Made by a program: the position numbers and the translations under genes. DNA of 7,313 nt from Helicobacteraceae bacterium (GTDB lineage Bacteria > Campylobacterota > Campylobacteria > Campylobacterales > Sulfurimonadaceae), in contig WFOM01000134.1 in assembly GCA_015488075.1 (NCBI GenBank), forward strand, positions 1 to 7,313, in the 5' to 3' direction. This document shows, piece after piece, positions 1 to 7,286 of the stretch (the stretch's first letter is position 1; every line of letters begins with the position of its first letter). The notes beneath the pieces were generated by a model. That model saw only the letters and a program-made list of their open reading frames with translations, made no database searches and had not been told where the DNA came from.

Positions 1-78
1 ATCATATACAAAAGCAAAAACAAATATAAAGACTCCGGCTACACTCAAAAGCCAGAGCCATTTTAAAAATTTTTGCAT
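1..78 (-). CDS. N-terminus of a membrane-anchored or exported protein (partial, runs off the window)
   Basis: An ATG lies four bases after the rpsA stop codon, and an AGAAG Shine-Dalgarno-like sequence sits seven bases before it, inside the end of rpsA. The 26 visible residues begin MQKFLKWLWLL and continue as a hydrophobic stretch to about residue 24. Lysines at 3 and 6 precede the hydrophobic part, as in an uncleaved signal anchor or a signal peptide. The frame is still open at the window edge. The tight spacing suggests cotranscription with rpsA. From memory, C. jejuni has a putative periplasmic protein (Cj0892c) at this place, followed by serA; that is a positional hint only. Too little is visible to name a family or a function. 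Confidence 0.72.
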   Translation of the reverse strand, partial: MQKFLKWLWLLSVAGVFIFVFAFVYD

Positions 79-82
79 CTGT

Positions 83-1738
83 TTACTTCTGAATTTTCTC
101 TTTTATCATTTCACCAAGAGAGTTGGTTGTATCTTCGTTTATCTGATTTAAAATCTCTTTGTTTTTTATATAATCAAGTTTTTTTACAGAGAGTCTTAGT
201 CTGTCTTTTTTAGGGTCAAGCATTACTATAACAGCTTCTATCTCATCCCCTTTATTTAACTCATCTTTATTTATAGGAGCAAGGTCTTCGTTTCTTATAA
301 GAGCATCAACATTTTCACCTATGGTAACAAAAACACCAAAATCTTTTATATCTCTTACTTTGCCTTTTACCACATCGTTTACATTGTGCTCTTTTGCGAA
401 AATATCAAGCGGTGATTCAAGAAGAGCTTTTCTGCTTAGAGATATCTTTTCATTTTCTTTGTCAATATTTTCTATCTTGACTTCTACTTTGTCTCCGACT
501 TTTAGAGTATCTTTTGCTTTTGCACCTTTTTCCCATGACAGATCTTTGTTGTGTAAAAGTCCTTCAACCTGACCTATCTTTACAAAAGCACCAAAATCCG
601 TAACAGATGTAACCTCACCTTCAACAACATCACCTACATTGTGATTTTCCAAAAACTGCTCAAAAGGTTTTGGAAGAAGAGCTTTTAAAGATACTCTTAG
701 TCTGTGGTTTTTAGAGTCTATCTCTATAACTTCAACATCTATTCTCTCACCCTCTTTTAGATAATCTGAAGGGCTTTTTATATGTTTGTCCCATGATATT
801 TCAGATATATGCAAGAAACCTTCTATATCATTTCCAAGATCTACAAATGCACCGTAGTTTTCTATATTTGAAACTGTAACGGAGATTGTATCCCCTTCAT
901 CAAGTTCATTTTCTATCTCTTCCCACGGATCAGGCATAACAGCTTTTATAGAAAGAGAAAGATGTTTTTTCTCTTTGTCATAATCTATAGCTTTTACCTC
1001 GACTTTGTCACCGACTTTGTAGTATTTTGCAGGATTTACCGGACCTTTGTAGCTTATCTCGTTGTAATGAACAAGCCCGTCAACTCCACCAACATCTACA
1101 AACATACCGTAGCTTGTTATTTTTTTAACTTCACCTTCAACTATGGTGTCTGGCTGCATAAGCTTGTCAATGACTGCTTTTTTTCTTTTTCTCTCTTCAT
1201 TGAAAAGTTTTCTTCTTGATATCACTATGGTGTTGCTTTCTTCATCTATTTTGACAACCAAAGCTTTTATCTTTCTGCCTATGACATTGTCACCTTCTCT
1301 AAAAGCCCCAAGAGACTTAGGCATGAAAAATGTCACACCATCATCAGATTCAACTATGTATCCGCCTCTGTTTTTTCTTTTGACAACACCTTCTACAACC
1401 AGATTTTCAAAATCATCTTTGTGATTTTTTATAAATTCCAAAACTTTTTCTTGTTCCAAAACTTTTCTGTGTGATATTTTAGGTCTTTCTCCGTTATGAC
1501 CTGTTATCATCACTTTGATCGTATCACCTACATTGTATTTAAGATTGCCTTCACCGTCTTTTAACTCATCAAGTGAGAGTATACCCTCTGACTTGTCACC
1601 GACACTTACAAGTGCTCTTTCATTTTCCTGTATCTCTACTATAACACCGTCAACTATTTTGCTTTCCTGTTTTGTTTTTTCATGCTCTTCAAGCATTTGT
1701 GCAAAATTTTCCTCAAGCTCTTCTAAACCTTCTGCCAT
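83..1738 (-). CDS. rpsA: 30S ribosomal protein S1
   Basis: S1 binds mRNA at the small ribosomal subunit and helps initiation on weak or structured sites. The 551-residue product has six S1 (OB-fold) domains at about residues 26-92, 111-177, 196-266, 281-353, 368-437 and 453-520; E. coli S1 has 557 residues and the same six. Domains 1 and 2 are divergent, as expected for the ribosome-docking part, after an acidic N-terminal helix that in E. coli S1 contacts protein S2. Domains 3 to 5 carry the typical (Y/F)GxFVxxG...GxxH pattern (for example YGMFVDVG at 210). Domain 6 has Arg in place of the His, as in E. coli. A GTG directly precedes the ATG and a TAG stop directly precedes that GTG, so only these two starts are possible; GAGG lies 7 nt from the ATG and 4 nt from the GTG, so the ATG is preferred. 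The gene has its own likely promoter. Confidence 0.98.
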   Translation of the reverse strand: MAEGLEELEENFAQMLEEHEKTKQESKIVDGVIVEIQENERALVSVGDKSEGILSLDELKDGEGNLKYNVGDTIKVMITGHNGERPKISHRKVLEQEKVLEFIKNHKDDFENLVVEGVVKRKNRGGYIVESDDGVTFFMPKSLGAFREGDNVIGRKIKALVVKIDEESNTIVISRRKLFNEERKRKKAVIDKLMQPDTIVEGEVKKITSYGMFVDVGGVDGLVHYNEISYKGPVNPAKYYKVGDKVEVKAIDYDKEKKHLSLSIKAVMPDPWEEIENELDEGDTISVTVSNIENYGAFVDLGNDIEGFLHISEISWDKHIKSPSDYLKEGERIDVEVIEIDSKNHRLRVSLKALLPKPFEQFLENHNVGDVVEGEVTSVTDFGAFVKIGQVEGLLHNKDLSWEKGAKAKDTLKVGDKVEVKIENIDKENEKISLSRKALLESPLDIFAKEHNVNDVVKGKVRDIKDFGVFVTIGENVDALIRNEDLAPINKDELNKGDEIEAVIVMLDPKKDRLRLSVKKLDYIKNKEILNQINEDTTNSLGEMIKEKIQK

Positions 1739-1745
1739 CACCTAT

Positions 1746-1749
1746 CCTC
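1746..1749 (-). promoter_or_regulatory. Ribosome binding site of rpsA (GAGG), decides the start
   Basis: GAGG is followed by ATAGGTG and then ATG. The 7-nt spacer favours the ATG at 1736-1738 over the adjoining GTG at 1739-1741. The in-frame TAG at 1742-1744 excludes any start further upstream. Confidence 0.75.
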
Positions 1750-1768
1750 AAGTTTTAAAAATCGAAGA

Positions 1769-1800
1769 ATTATACCCAAAATTAAACAATATTTTAACAA
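1769..1800 (-). promoter_or_regulatory. Likely sigma-70 promoter of rpsA
   Basis: The 70-bp gap between ispH and rpsA holds a perfect TATAAT at 1769-1774, preceded by TTTTGGG. Upstream are T-rich blocks (TTGTT at 1796-1800, TTGTTT at 1784-1789) and no good TTGACA at a 16-18 bp distance. This fits the known vegetative promoter style of Campylobacter and Helicobacter: strong -10, periodic T-rich upstream DNA, weak -35. Transcription would start near 1762, giving a leader of about 24 nt. No terminator hairpin is seen after ispH, so read-through from the upstream operon is also possible. Confidence 0.7.
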
Positions 1801-1808
1801 CCGGCATT

Positions 1809-2648
1809 TTAGGACCGTAAATTTTTTATCTCTTTTATCCTGTCAACGACATCCTGTATAATCCAGTCAGGTGTTGAAGCACCTGCGGTTATACCGCAGT
1901 ATGTTTTGTCATCAAACCACTCTGTTTGGAGTTCATCTTTGTTTTCTATATGGTAACTGTCACAACAGTTTTCTTTACATATGTTATATAGCTGTTTGGT
2001 GTTTGATGAGTTTTTTCCGCCTATGATTATCATGATATCTGCTTTTTTTGAAAGCTCTCTTGCGGCATCCTGGTTTTCAAATGTAGCATTGCATATGGTG
2101 TTAAAAACCCTTACCTCTTTGTGCCTTGGTATAAGATATGATGCTATTTTCAGATAGTCCTCAACTTTTCTTGTAGTTTGGGCAACAAGTGCAACTCTCT
2201 CACCAAGCTTTATATCTTCTAACTCTTCTGCTGAAGTAACTACCGTTGCTTCTTTTATGGCATAGCTTTTTACACCTTTTATCTCGGGATGTTTTTCATC
2301 TCCAAATATAACTATGTCATACCCTTCCTTGCTCATCTCCTCACATATCTGTTGGGGCTTTGTCACATAAGGGCATGTTGCATCTATTATGTTTACATCA
2401 TTGTTTTTTAACTCTTCAAGTTCGTTTTTTGGTATACCGTGAGTTCTGACTATGGCGGTATCACCTTTTTTGAACTCTTTAAAATTTTCTACAAGTCCTA
2501 CATTGAAATTTTCTTTTAGTCTTTGAATCTCCATTGGATTGTGTATAAGAGGTCCGTATGTTGCAGAATTTTGATGTTCTTCTGCTATCTTTATGGCTCT
2601 TTTTACTCCAAAACAAAATCCGTAGTTCTCAGCCAGTTCAATCTTCAT
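1809..2648 (-). CDS. ispH: 4-hydroxy-3-methylbut-2-enyl diphosphate reductase (MEP pathway)
   Basis: IspH (LytB) is a cytosolic iron-sulfur enzyme that reduces HMBPP to IPP and DMAPP, the final MEP step. The 279-residue length is close to Campylobacter and Helicobacter homologues (about 275). The three cluster-binding cysteines are at 12 (GFCFGVKRA), 92 (DATCPYV) and 186 (NTICNAT). Substrate-site residues can be matched to E. coli: His36, His70, His120 with Glu122 (HPEIKG, the catalytic Glu), QTT at 157-159, Ser214-Ser215-Asn216, and Ser258 in GASTP. The start ATG lies inside the last codons of aroA (11-bp overlap), and GAGG at 2655-2658 is 6 nt upstream, so translation is probably coupled to aroA. 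Extra cysteines occur at 102, 224, 228, 229 and 251. The stop is followed by the 70-bp gap that carries the rpsA promoter. Confidence 0.98.
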   Translation of the reverse strand: MKIELAENYGFCFGVKRAIKIAEEHQNSATYGPLIHNPMEIQRLKENFNVGLVENFKEFKKGDTAIVRTHGIPKNELEELKNNDVNIIDATCPYVTKPQQICEEMSKEGYDIVIFGDEKHPEIKGVKSYAIKEATVVTSAEELEDIKLGERVALVAQTTRKVEDYLKIASYLIPRHKEVRVFNTICNATFENQDAARELSKKADIMIIIGGKNSSNTKQLYNICKENCCDSYHIENKDELQTEWFDDKTYCGITAGASTPDWIIQDVVDRIKEIKNLRS

Positions 2649-3933
2649 CTTTTACCTCTGTCTGTGAAATCTTTCCTATAAGCTCAAAAAAATTAGGAAA
2701 AGATGTGTTGATACACTCCGTATCTTCAACTTCCATGCCACATTTAAGTCCTGCTATCAAAAAGCTCATAGCGATTCTGTGATCTCCAAAAGAGGATACT
2801 TTAGCCGATTTTAATTCTCCTCCGGTTATCTCATAACCGTCTTCAAACTCTTTGACATCTATACCGCATTTTCTGAGATTTGTAACAACTGTTTTTATCC
2901 TGTCACTCTCTTTTACTCTTAGTTCTTTTGCATTTTTTACCACACTTTTTCCTTTTGCCAAAGCCATGGCAATCGAAAGAGCGGGAAGTTCATCTATAAG
3001 CCATGATATGTTTGAGCCAACCTCAATACCGTTTAGTTCTGAGGATTCTACCACTATATCACCTATAGGTTCATAAATATCCGCTTTTTGCACAAACTCA
3101 ACTTTTGCACCCATTTGTTTTAAAACATTAAAAGCCTCAACTCTTGTAGGATTTAGTGTAACATTTTTTAAGACAACCTTTGAATCAGGCACTATCGCAG
3201 CTGCAACAGCAAAGAAAAAAGCACTTGAGGGGTCTGCGGGAATAGTAATCTCAAGAGGTTTTAAAGGCTCTTTAAGAGGTGAGATGGTTGTGATGAGATT
3301 CTCATCTGTTTTTATATCTGCTCCCATCCCTTTTAACATCCTTTCGGTATGGTCTCTTGTAAGTTCTTTTTCTTTGTATGTGGATACACCCTCAGCCCTC
3401 AAAGCCGCAAGTATAAGAGCAGATTTTATCTGAGCCGAAGCTATGGTGCTTTTATAATCAAAACTTTTAAGTCTGCCACCTCTTATGCATAAAGGAGCAT
3501 ACTCTCCCTCTTCTCTTCCGTCTATCTTGGCACCTATGCTTCTTAATGGTTCTGCCACTCTTTTCATCGGTCTTTTTCTGAGGTATTTGTCACCTGTTAA
3601 AACAAAATGTCCATCAGACGAAGACAAAAGCCCGCAAAAAAGCCTCATGCCTGTTCCGGAGTTTCCGCAGTCCAAAACATCAAAAGGCTCTTTTATCTCG
3701 CCTGAGCACTCTATCTCGATTGTTTCTGTGTTGTCAGTTACTTTGGCTCCAAGAGATTTGACGATGTTTAGTGTATTTAGTGTATCTTCTGCTCTTAGAA
3801 AATTTTTGACTACACTCTTACCCTTTGCCAGAAGAGAAAACATGGCACATCTGTGAGATATCGATTTGTCCGGTGCTATGGAATCTATCTCAAGCAAAAA
3901 CCTGTCACATTTTTTTACAACAGCTTTTTTCAT
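2638..3933 (-). CDS. aroA: 3-phosphoshikimate 1-carboxyvinyltransferase (EPSP synthase)
   Basis: AroA joins shikimate 3-phosphate and PEP to give EPSP, the sixth shikimate step, in the cytosol. The 431 residues cover the whole family. Visible motifs: PDKSISHR at 21-28 (Lys23, Ser24 and Arg28 bind substrate), [12 protein letters not shown] at 88-99 (PEP loop), RPMKR at 121-125, SAQIK at 166-170, RDHTE at 193-197, NPTR at 261-264, LIDELPALS at 312-320 with the catalytic Asp314, VKESDRI at 340-346 with Glu342 and Arg345, GDHRIAM at 383-389 and TSFPNF at 410-415. RDHTE, SAQIK, NPTR and TSFP resemble class II EPSP synthases more than the E. coli class I enzyme. The ATG directly follows the pheT stop (TAAATG) and only a weak GGA lies 9 nt upstream, so it probably depends on ribosomes finishing pheT. 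Confidence 0.98.
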   Translation of the reverse strand: MKKAVVKKCDRFLLEIDSIAPDKSISHRCAMFSLLAKGKSVVKNFLRAEDTLNTLNIVKSLGAKVTDNTETIEIECSGEIKEPFDVLDCGNSGTGMRLFCGLLSSSDGHFVLTGDKYLRKRPMKRVAEPLRSIGAKIDGREEGEYAPLCIRGGRLKSFDYKSTIASAQIKSALILAALRAEGVSTYKEKELTRDHTERMLKGMGADIKTDENLITTISPLKEPLKPLEITIPADPSSAFFFAVAAAIVPDSKVVLKNVTLNPTRVEAFNVLKQMGAKVEFVQKADIYEPIGDIVVESSELNGIEVGSNISWLIDELPALSIAMALAKGKSVVKNAKELRVKESDRIKTVVTNLRKCGIDVKEFEDGYEITGGELKSAKVSSFGDHRIAMSFLIAGLKCGMEVEDTECINTSFPNFFELIGKISQTEVKDED

Positions 3934-6264
3934 TTATCTGAGTCCAATGTTCAGCTTTTCTTTCAAAGCTTTTAAAATAGTCTCAACAGCTGTATTTATA
4001 TCCTCTTCAGTCAGTGTTTTCTCATAACTTTTTAAAACCATTCTGACAGTTAAACTTTTGTTCTCACCAAGAGTTTCATCTTCAAAAATATCTACAGGAT
4101 AGAACTCTACCACTTCATCAGGTTTTGCTTCATCTATGACATCTTTTACAGATTTATACTCCATATCTTTTGGAACAAGAAGGCTTATATCTCTTGTGCT
4201 GGACTGAAATTTTGATATCTCTTTTGCCTGTTTCAGTTCAAAATCAAGCTTGTCAAAATCAATCTCAAACAAAAATGTCCTGTCCAGATCAAAATCTTTT
4301 TCAACAAGAGGATGAACTCTGAAAAGCTCACCTATCTCTTTGCCCTCTTTTATGATTTTGGCACACTGGTAAGGGTGTGAGAGCTTATGAGAAGTTTGGT
4401 GTTTTTCAAGTTCAAAATCACCTATGATGTTTGAAAGTGTTTTCACAAAATACTGAAAATCTATCAACTCCGGTTTGCCGCTGTTTAAGATAGAATCTTT
4501 TTCTTTGTATCCGCTGAATATCCCGCCAAATTTTGTCATCTCTGTTCTGTCTGAATCAAATACCGAGCCAACCTCAAAAAGTTTTATAGATCTGTATCCG
4601 TTGTTTTTATTTTGTGAAGCGGATTTTAAAAGCCAAAGCATAACAGTCGGTCTTAGTGTATCAAGAGTGTTTACTATAGGATTTAGCAAATCTTTATCTT
4701 CATCAACTGTTTTAAAACCGTATTTTTCAAGGCTTTGTTTCTCATCAAATACAAAATGGACAGATTCAAAAAAACCGCATTTTGCAGCCTGCAGTCTGTA
4801 ATATCTTTTTTTTCTAAAGGTAAAATAATCATCACTAAGTCTGTTTGCCTCAACTATCTCAAACGGTTTTGAAGGAATGTTGTCTATACCTATAAGACGA
4901 ACGATCTCTTCAGCAATATCTTGATAGTTTGTTATATCGTGTCTGAATTTTGGAACAACAACTGCAAATGTATCTGATGCTTTTTGAACTCTGAAGCCAA
5001 GATTTTTGAGTATATTGGTTATCTTTGATTTGTCTATCTCATAACCTATAATCAAATCTATATCTTCTTTGTTAAAGCTTATTATCTTTTCGCTGTAGTC
5101 GTCGTTTATCTCTATATCTCCACTAAAAAGCTCAAACTCACAGCTGTTTTGTAGTGTTTTTATCAGATAGTTAACCCCAAATTCCAAATCAGGTTCGCTG
5201 CCTCTTGAACTTCTGTAGTAGTCCTCGTTTGTAGGTATATCATTTTGCATAACGGCTTTTGCCACTTTGGACGGTTCTATATAGCTTGCTTCAAGTATAA
5301 CAAGTTTGGAGTCTTTTGTAGGTTTTGACTCTTCACACTGGTTTATGCCTATACTTGAAGCTCTTATTTCGTTTGAATACAATACATACATACCGTTTTC
5401 ATACACGACATCGGCTTTTGCTATACCTGAGTCATCTTTTAAAAACTCAAAATCATACCCTCTTAATATAACACCTGTTGAATGTGTTACATATTGAAGG
5501 TATGAGAGTATGTTGTTTTCTTTTTGCTCATCAATTTGTTTGAGTCTTAACTGTATAAGCATAGGAAGTTCTGTTGAGTTAAACTCAACTGCTTTGTAAA
5601 ACAGGCTCACATCCAAATCGTTTTTGTGAGAAAGAGAAAAAACTCTTCCTATACCTTTTTTCTTGTTGTCAGGAAGTTTTTCAAGTCTATTCTCTTTTAA
5701 AGGTTTGTTAAAAGCGGCACTCAAATCTCTTGCAACACCCATTATGCTTAAACAGTCACCTCTGTTTGCGGTTAATTCTATCTCTATAATATCATCACTG
5801 AAAACCGGATGGGTGCAAAGCTCATCGCCGATGTTGTAACTGCCTATACTCTCATCTATCTCTATAATACCGCTGCAAAAATCATCCAGTCCTATCTCAC
5901 CGGCAGAGCAAATCATCCCTTCACTGTCAACACCTCTTAGGTTGGCATGTTTTATCTCCATACCGTTTGGAAGTTTTGCTCCTATGGTGGCTACTGCCAC
6001 ATCAAGACCCGTTCTTACATTTTTTGCACCGCATACTATTTGTCTGACACTTGTTCCTATATCAACTTTGCATACACTAAGCTTGTCTGCATCAGGGTGT
6101 TTTTCACACTCAAGAACTCTTCCGAAAACAACTCTTTTGGGAACATCGTATCTTCTGTGGCTATCAACCTCAAGACCGATTGAGTTAAAAGTTTTTAGTA
6201 ATTTTTCGGTAGTTATATCGCTTAAATCTATCCACTCGTTTAACCAACTTCTTGTTACTATCAT
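3934..6264 (-). CDS. pheT: Phenylalanyl-tRNA synthetase beta subunit
   Basis: PheT pairs with PheS as an alpha2beta2 enzyme that charges tRNA-Phe; the beta subunit binds tRNA and carries the editing domain. The 776 residues contain a complete bacterial set: EMAP-like tRNA-binding OB fold at about 45-150 ([15 protein letters not shown] at 56-70, [10 protein letters not shown] at 111-120), conserved [10 protein letters not shown] at 164-173, B3/B4 editing domain at about 210-365 (ending [11 protein letters not shown] at 351-361), B5 at about 395-465 (RHDI at 441 with Asp449, Glu452 and Glu453), catalytic-like B6/B7 core at about 480-670, and the anticodon-binding FDX-ACB domain at about 684-776 (TRDISLLVP at 690-698). 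The B3/B4 pocket differs clearly from E. coli. The start ATG overlaps the pheS stop by ATGA, with GGAG at 6273-6276, 8 nt upstream: coupling suited to making equal amounts of the subunits. Confidence 0.98.
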   Translation of the reverse strand: MIVTRSWLNEWIDLSDITTEKLLKTFNSIGLEVDSHRRYDVPKRVVFGRVLECEKHPDADKLSVCKVDIGTSVRQIVCGAKNVRTGLDVAVATIGAKLPNGMEIKHANLRGVDSEGMICSAGEIGLDDFCSGIIEIDESIGSYNIGDELCTHPVFSDDIIEIELTANRGDCLSIMGVARDLSAAFNKPLKENRLEKLPDNKKKGIGRVFSLSHKNDLDVSLFYKAVEFNSTELPMLIQLRLKQIDEQKENNILSYLQYVTHSTGVILRGYDFEFLKDDSGIAKADVVYENGMYVLYSNEIRASSIGINQCEESKPTKDSKLVILEASYIEPSKVAKAVMQNDIPTNEDYYRSSRGSEPDLEFGVNYLIKTLQNSCEFELFSGDIEINDDYSEKIISFNKEDIDLIIGYEIDKSKITNILKNLGFRVQKASDTFAVVVPKFRHDITNYQDIAEEIVRLIGIDNIPSKPFEIVEANRLSDDYFTFRKKRYYRLQAAKCGFFESVHFVFDEKQSLEKYGFKTVDEDKDLLNPIVNTLDTLRPTVMLWLLKSASQNKNNGYRSIKLFEVGSVFDSDRTEMTKFGGIFSGYKEKDSILNSGKPELIDFQYFVKTLSNIIGDFELEKHQTSHKLSHPYQCAKIIKEGKEIGELFRVHPLVEKDFDLDRTFLFEIDFDKLDFELKQAKEISKFQSSTRDISLLVPKDMEYKSVKDVIDEAKPDEVVEFYPVDIFEDETLGENKSLTVRMVLKSYEKTLTEEDINTAVETILKALKEKLNIGLR

Positions 6265-7253
6265 GCAAACTGCTCCAATAATCTAATATCACCCTCAAAC
6301 AAACTTCTTAGATCCCCTATGCGGTGTATCAGCATTGCAAATCTTTCAACTCCCAGACCAAAAGCATATCCGCTTACATTTTTATACCCTACGGCTTTAA
6401 ATACATTTGGATCAACTATACCGCATCCCAAAACTTCAAGCCATCCTGTATGAGAACATACTCTGCACCCGTCACCTTTACAAAAAACACAGCTTATGTC
6501 AACTTCGGCACTAGGTTCGGTAAAAGGGAAAAAGCTTGGTCTGAACCTCACATTTACATCACCAAACATATACTTTAGAAAATCTTCGAGTATATATTTC
6601 AGATTTGCAAAAGAAACCTTTCCTTTTTCATCTACCAAAAGACCTTCAACCTGATGAAACATAGGTGTATGGGTAAGGTCGTAGTCTCTTCTAAAAACCG
6701 CACCAGGAGCTATCATCCTTATAGGCGGTTTTTGTTTTGTCATGGTTCTAATCTGAACGGGAGATGTATGTGTTCTAAGTAACATCTCATCTTTAAAATA
6801 AAATGTATCTTGCATATCTCTTGCAGGGTGGTATTTTGGAAGATTCAATGCTTCAAAATTGTGAAAATCATCTTCAACCATACTTCCGGTTTGCAGTGAA
6901 AAGTTCAGTGCGGTAAAATACTCTACGATTCTGTCAAGTGTATCCATAACCGGATGAAATGCACCTGTGTTTGACTTAAAAGAGTATAGTGAAACATCTA
7001 GAGCTTCTTCTTTCATAGCTGATTCAAGCTCTTTTAGAGATATCTCCTCTTTTTTTTGGGTCAAAAGTTGCATAAGTGCTTCTTTGTGGGTATTTAACTC
7101 TTTGGCAAATGAAGCTTTTTCTTCATTTGGTAAAGATTTCATTTTGGCAAATTCGGCAGCTAATATCCCTTTTTTACCAAATACAGCTACTCTTATATCT
7201 TCAAGCTCTTTTTGCGAAGTTGAGTTTTTAATCTTTTCATACCACTCTTGCAA
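6261..7253 (-). CDS. pheS: Phenylalanyl-tRNA synthetase alpha subunit (catalytic), TTG start
   Basis: PheS activates phenylalanine with ATP and transfers it to tRNA-Phe in the cytosol, together with PheT. The 330 residues open with an N-terminal helical arm (about 1-85) of the kind that contacts tRNA in this family. The class II core follows: motif 1 around [15 protein letters not shown] (99-113), motif 2 [18 protein letters not shown] (187-204) and motif 3 AFGLGVERF (297-305). Phe-pocket residues matched to known structures are His162, Ser164, Gln201, Glu203, Phe242, Phe244 and Ala297. Four cysteines (255, 258, 263, 266) form a CxxC-x4-CxxC segment. The start is TTG: a TAG lies two codons upstream in frame, GGAG lies 8 nt upstream, the next in-frame Met is residue 38, and the MQ beginning resembles the C. 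jejuni protein as I recall it. First gene of the operon. Confidence 0.98.
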   Translation of the reverse strand: MQEWYEKIKNSTSQKELEDIRVAVFGKKGILAAEFAKMKSLPNEEKASFAKELNTHKEALMQLLTQKKEEISLKELESAMKEEALDVSLYSFKSNTGAFHPVMDTLDRIVEYFTALNFSLQTGSMVEDDFHNFEALNLPKYHPARDMQDTFYFKDEMLLRTHTSPVQIRTMTKQKPPIRMIAPGAVFRRDYDLTHTPMFHQVEGLLVDEKGKVSFANLKYILEDFLKYMFGDVNVRFRPSFFPFTEPSAEVDISCVFCKGDGCRVCSHTGWLEVLGCGIVDPNVFKAVGYKNVSGYAFGLGVERFAMLIHRIGDLRSLFEGDIRLLEQFA

Positions 7254-7261
7254 TTTCTATG

Positions 7262-7265
7262 CTCC
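7262..7265 (-). promoter_or_regulatory. Ribosome binding site of pheS (GGAG), supports the TTG start
   Basis: GGAG lies 8 nt before the TTG at 7251-7253. An in-frame TAG at 7257-7259 rules out an earlier start, and no in-frame ATG occurs until residue 38 of PheS, which lies beyond part of the conserved N-terminal arm. Confidence 0.75.
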
Positions 7266-7280
7266 ATATTTTTTTAACGA

Positions 7281-7286
7281 ATTATA
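7281..7286 (-). promoter_or_regulatory. Likely -10 box of the pheS operon promoter
   Basis: A perfect TATAAT lies 27 nt before the pheS start codon, in very AT-rich DNA. Transcription would begin near 7274, leaving a leader of about 20 nt that holds the GGAG site. No hexamer close to TTGACA is found at 16-18 bp upstream, which is normal for Campylobacterota vegetative promoters. The rest of 7254-7313 shows stops in all three minus-strand frames, so no upstream gene extends into the last 40 bases before pheS; whether one ends at 7288-7313 cannot be told. Confidence 0.65.

Noticed and set aside
1515..1820. Plus-strand open frame spanning the rpsA start and the intergenic gap
   Set aside because: Most of it is antisense to rpsA, it runs across the rpsA promoter, and its composition is typical of a shadow frame.
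1800..1820. Possible terminator after ispH (CGG and CCG stretches near the stop codon)
   Set aside because: Only about three base pairs can form and no T run follows in the right place, so no intrinsic terminator can be claimed.
3485..3856. Open frame of 123 codons on the plus strand opposite aroA
   Set aside because: It is the antisense shadow of a strongly supported aroA. The protein lacks recognisable motifs and is dominated by Ser, Leu and Phe, as expected for an antisense reading.
5770..5868. The 13-base string TTATAGAGATAGA occurs twice in pheT, near 5780 and 5858
   Set aside because: Both copies encode Ile-Ile-Glu-Ile segments of the conserved protein; similar codons explain the match.
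5942..6286. Open frame of 114 codons on the plus strand opposite the start of pheT
   Set aside because: It lies opposite the conserved tRNA-binding domain of PheT, has a low-complexity Ser/Thr/Leu composition, and has no ribosome binding site that stands out.
7050..7057. Run of eight A (coding strand) in pheS, and a similar run in pheT at 4806-4813
   Set aside because: These look like phase-variation tracts but are Lys codon pairs in essential genes with intact frames; a length of eight is common by chance in DNA this AT-rich.
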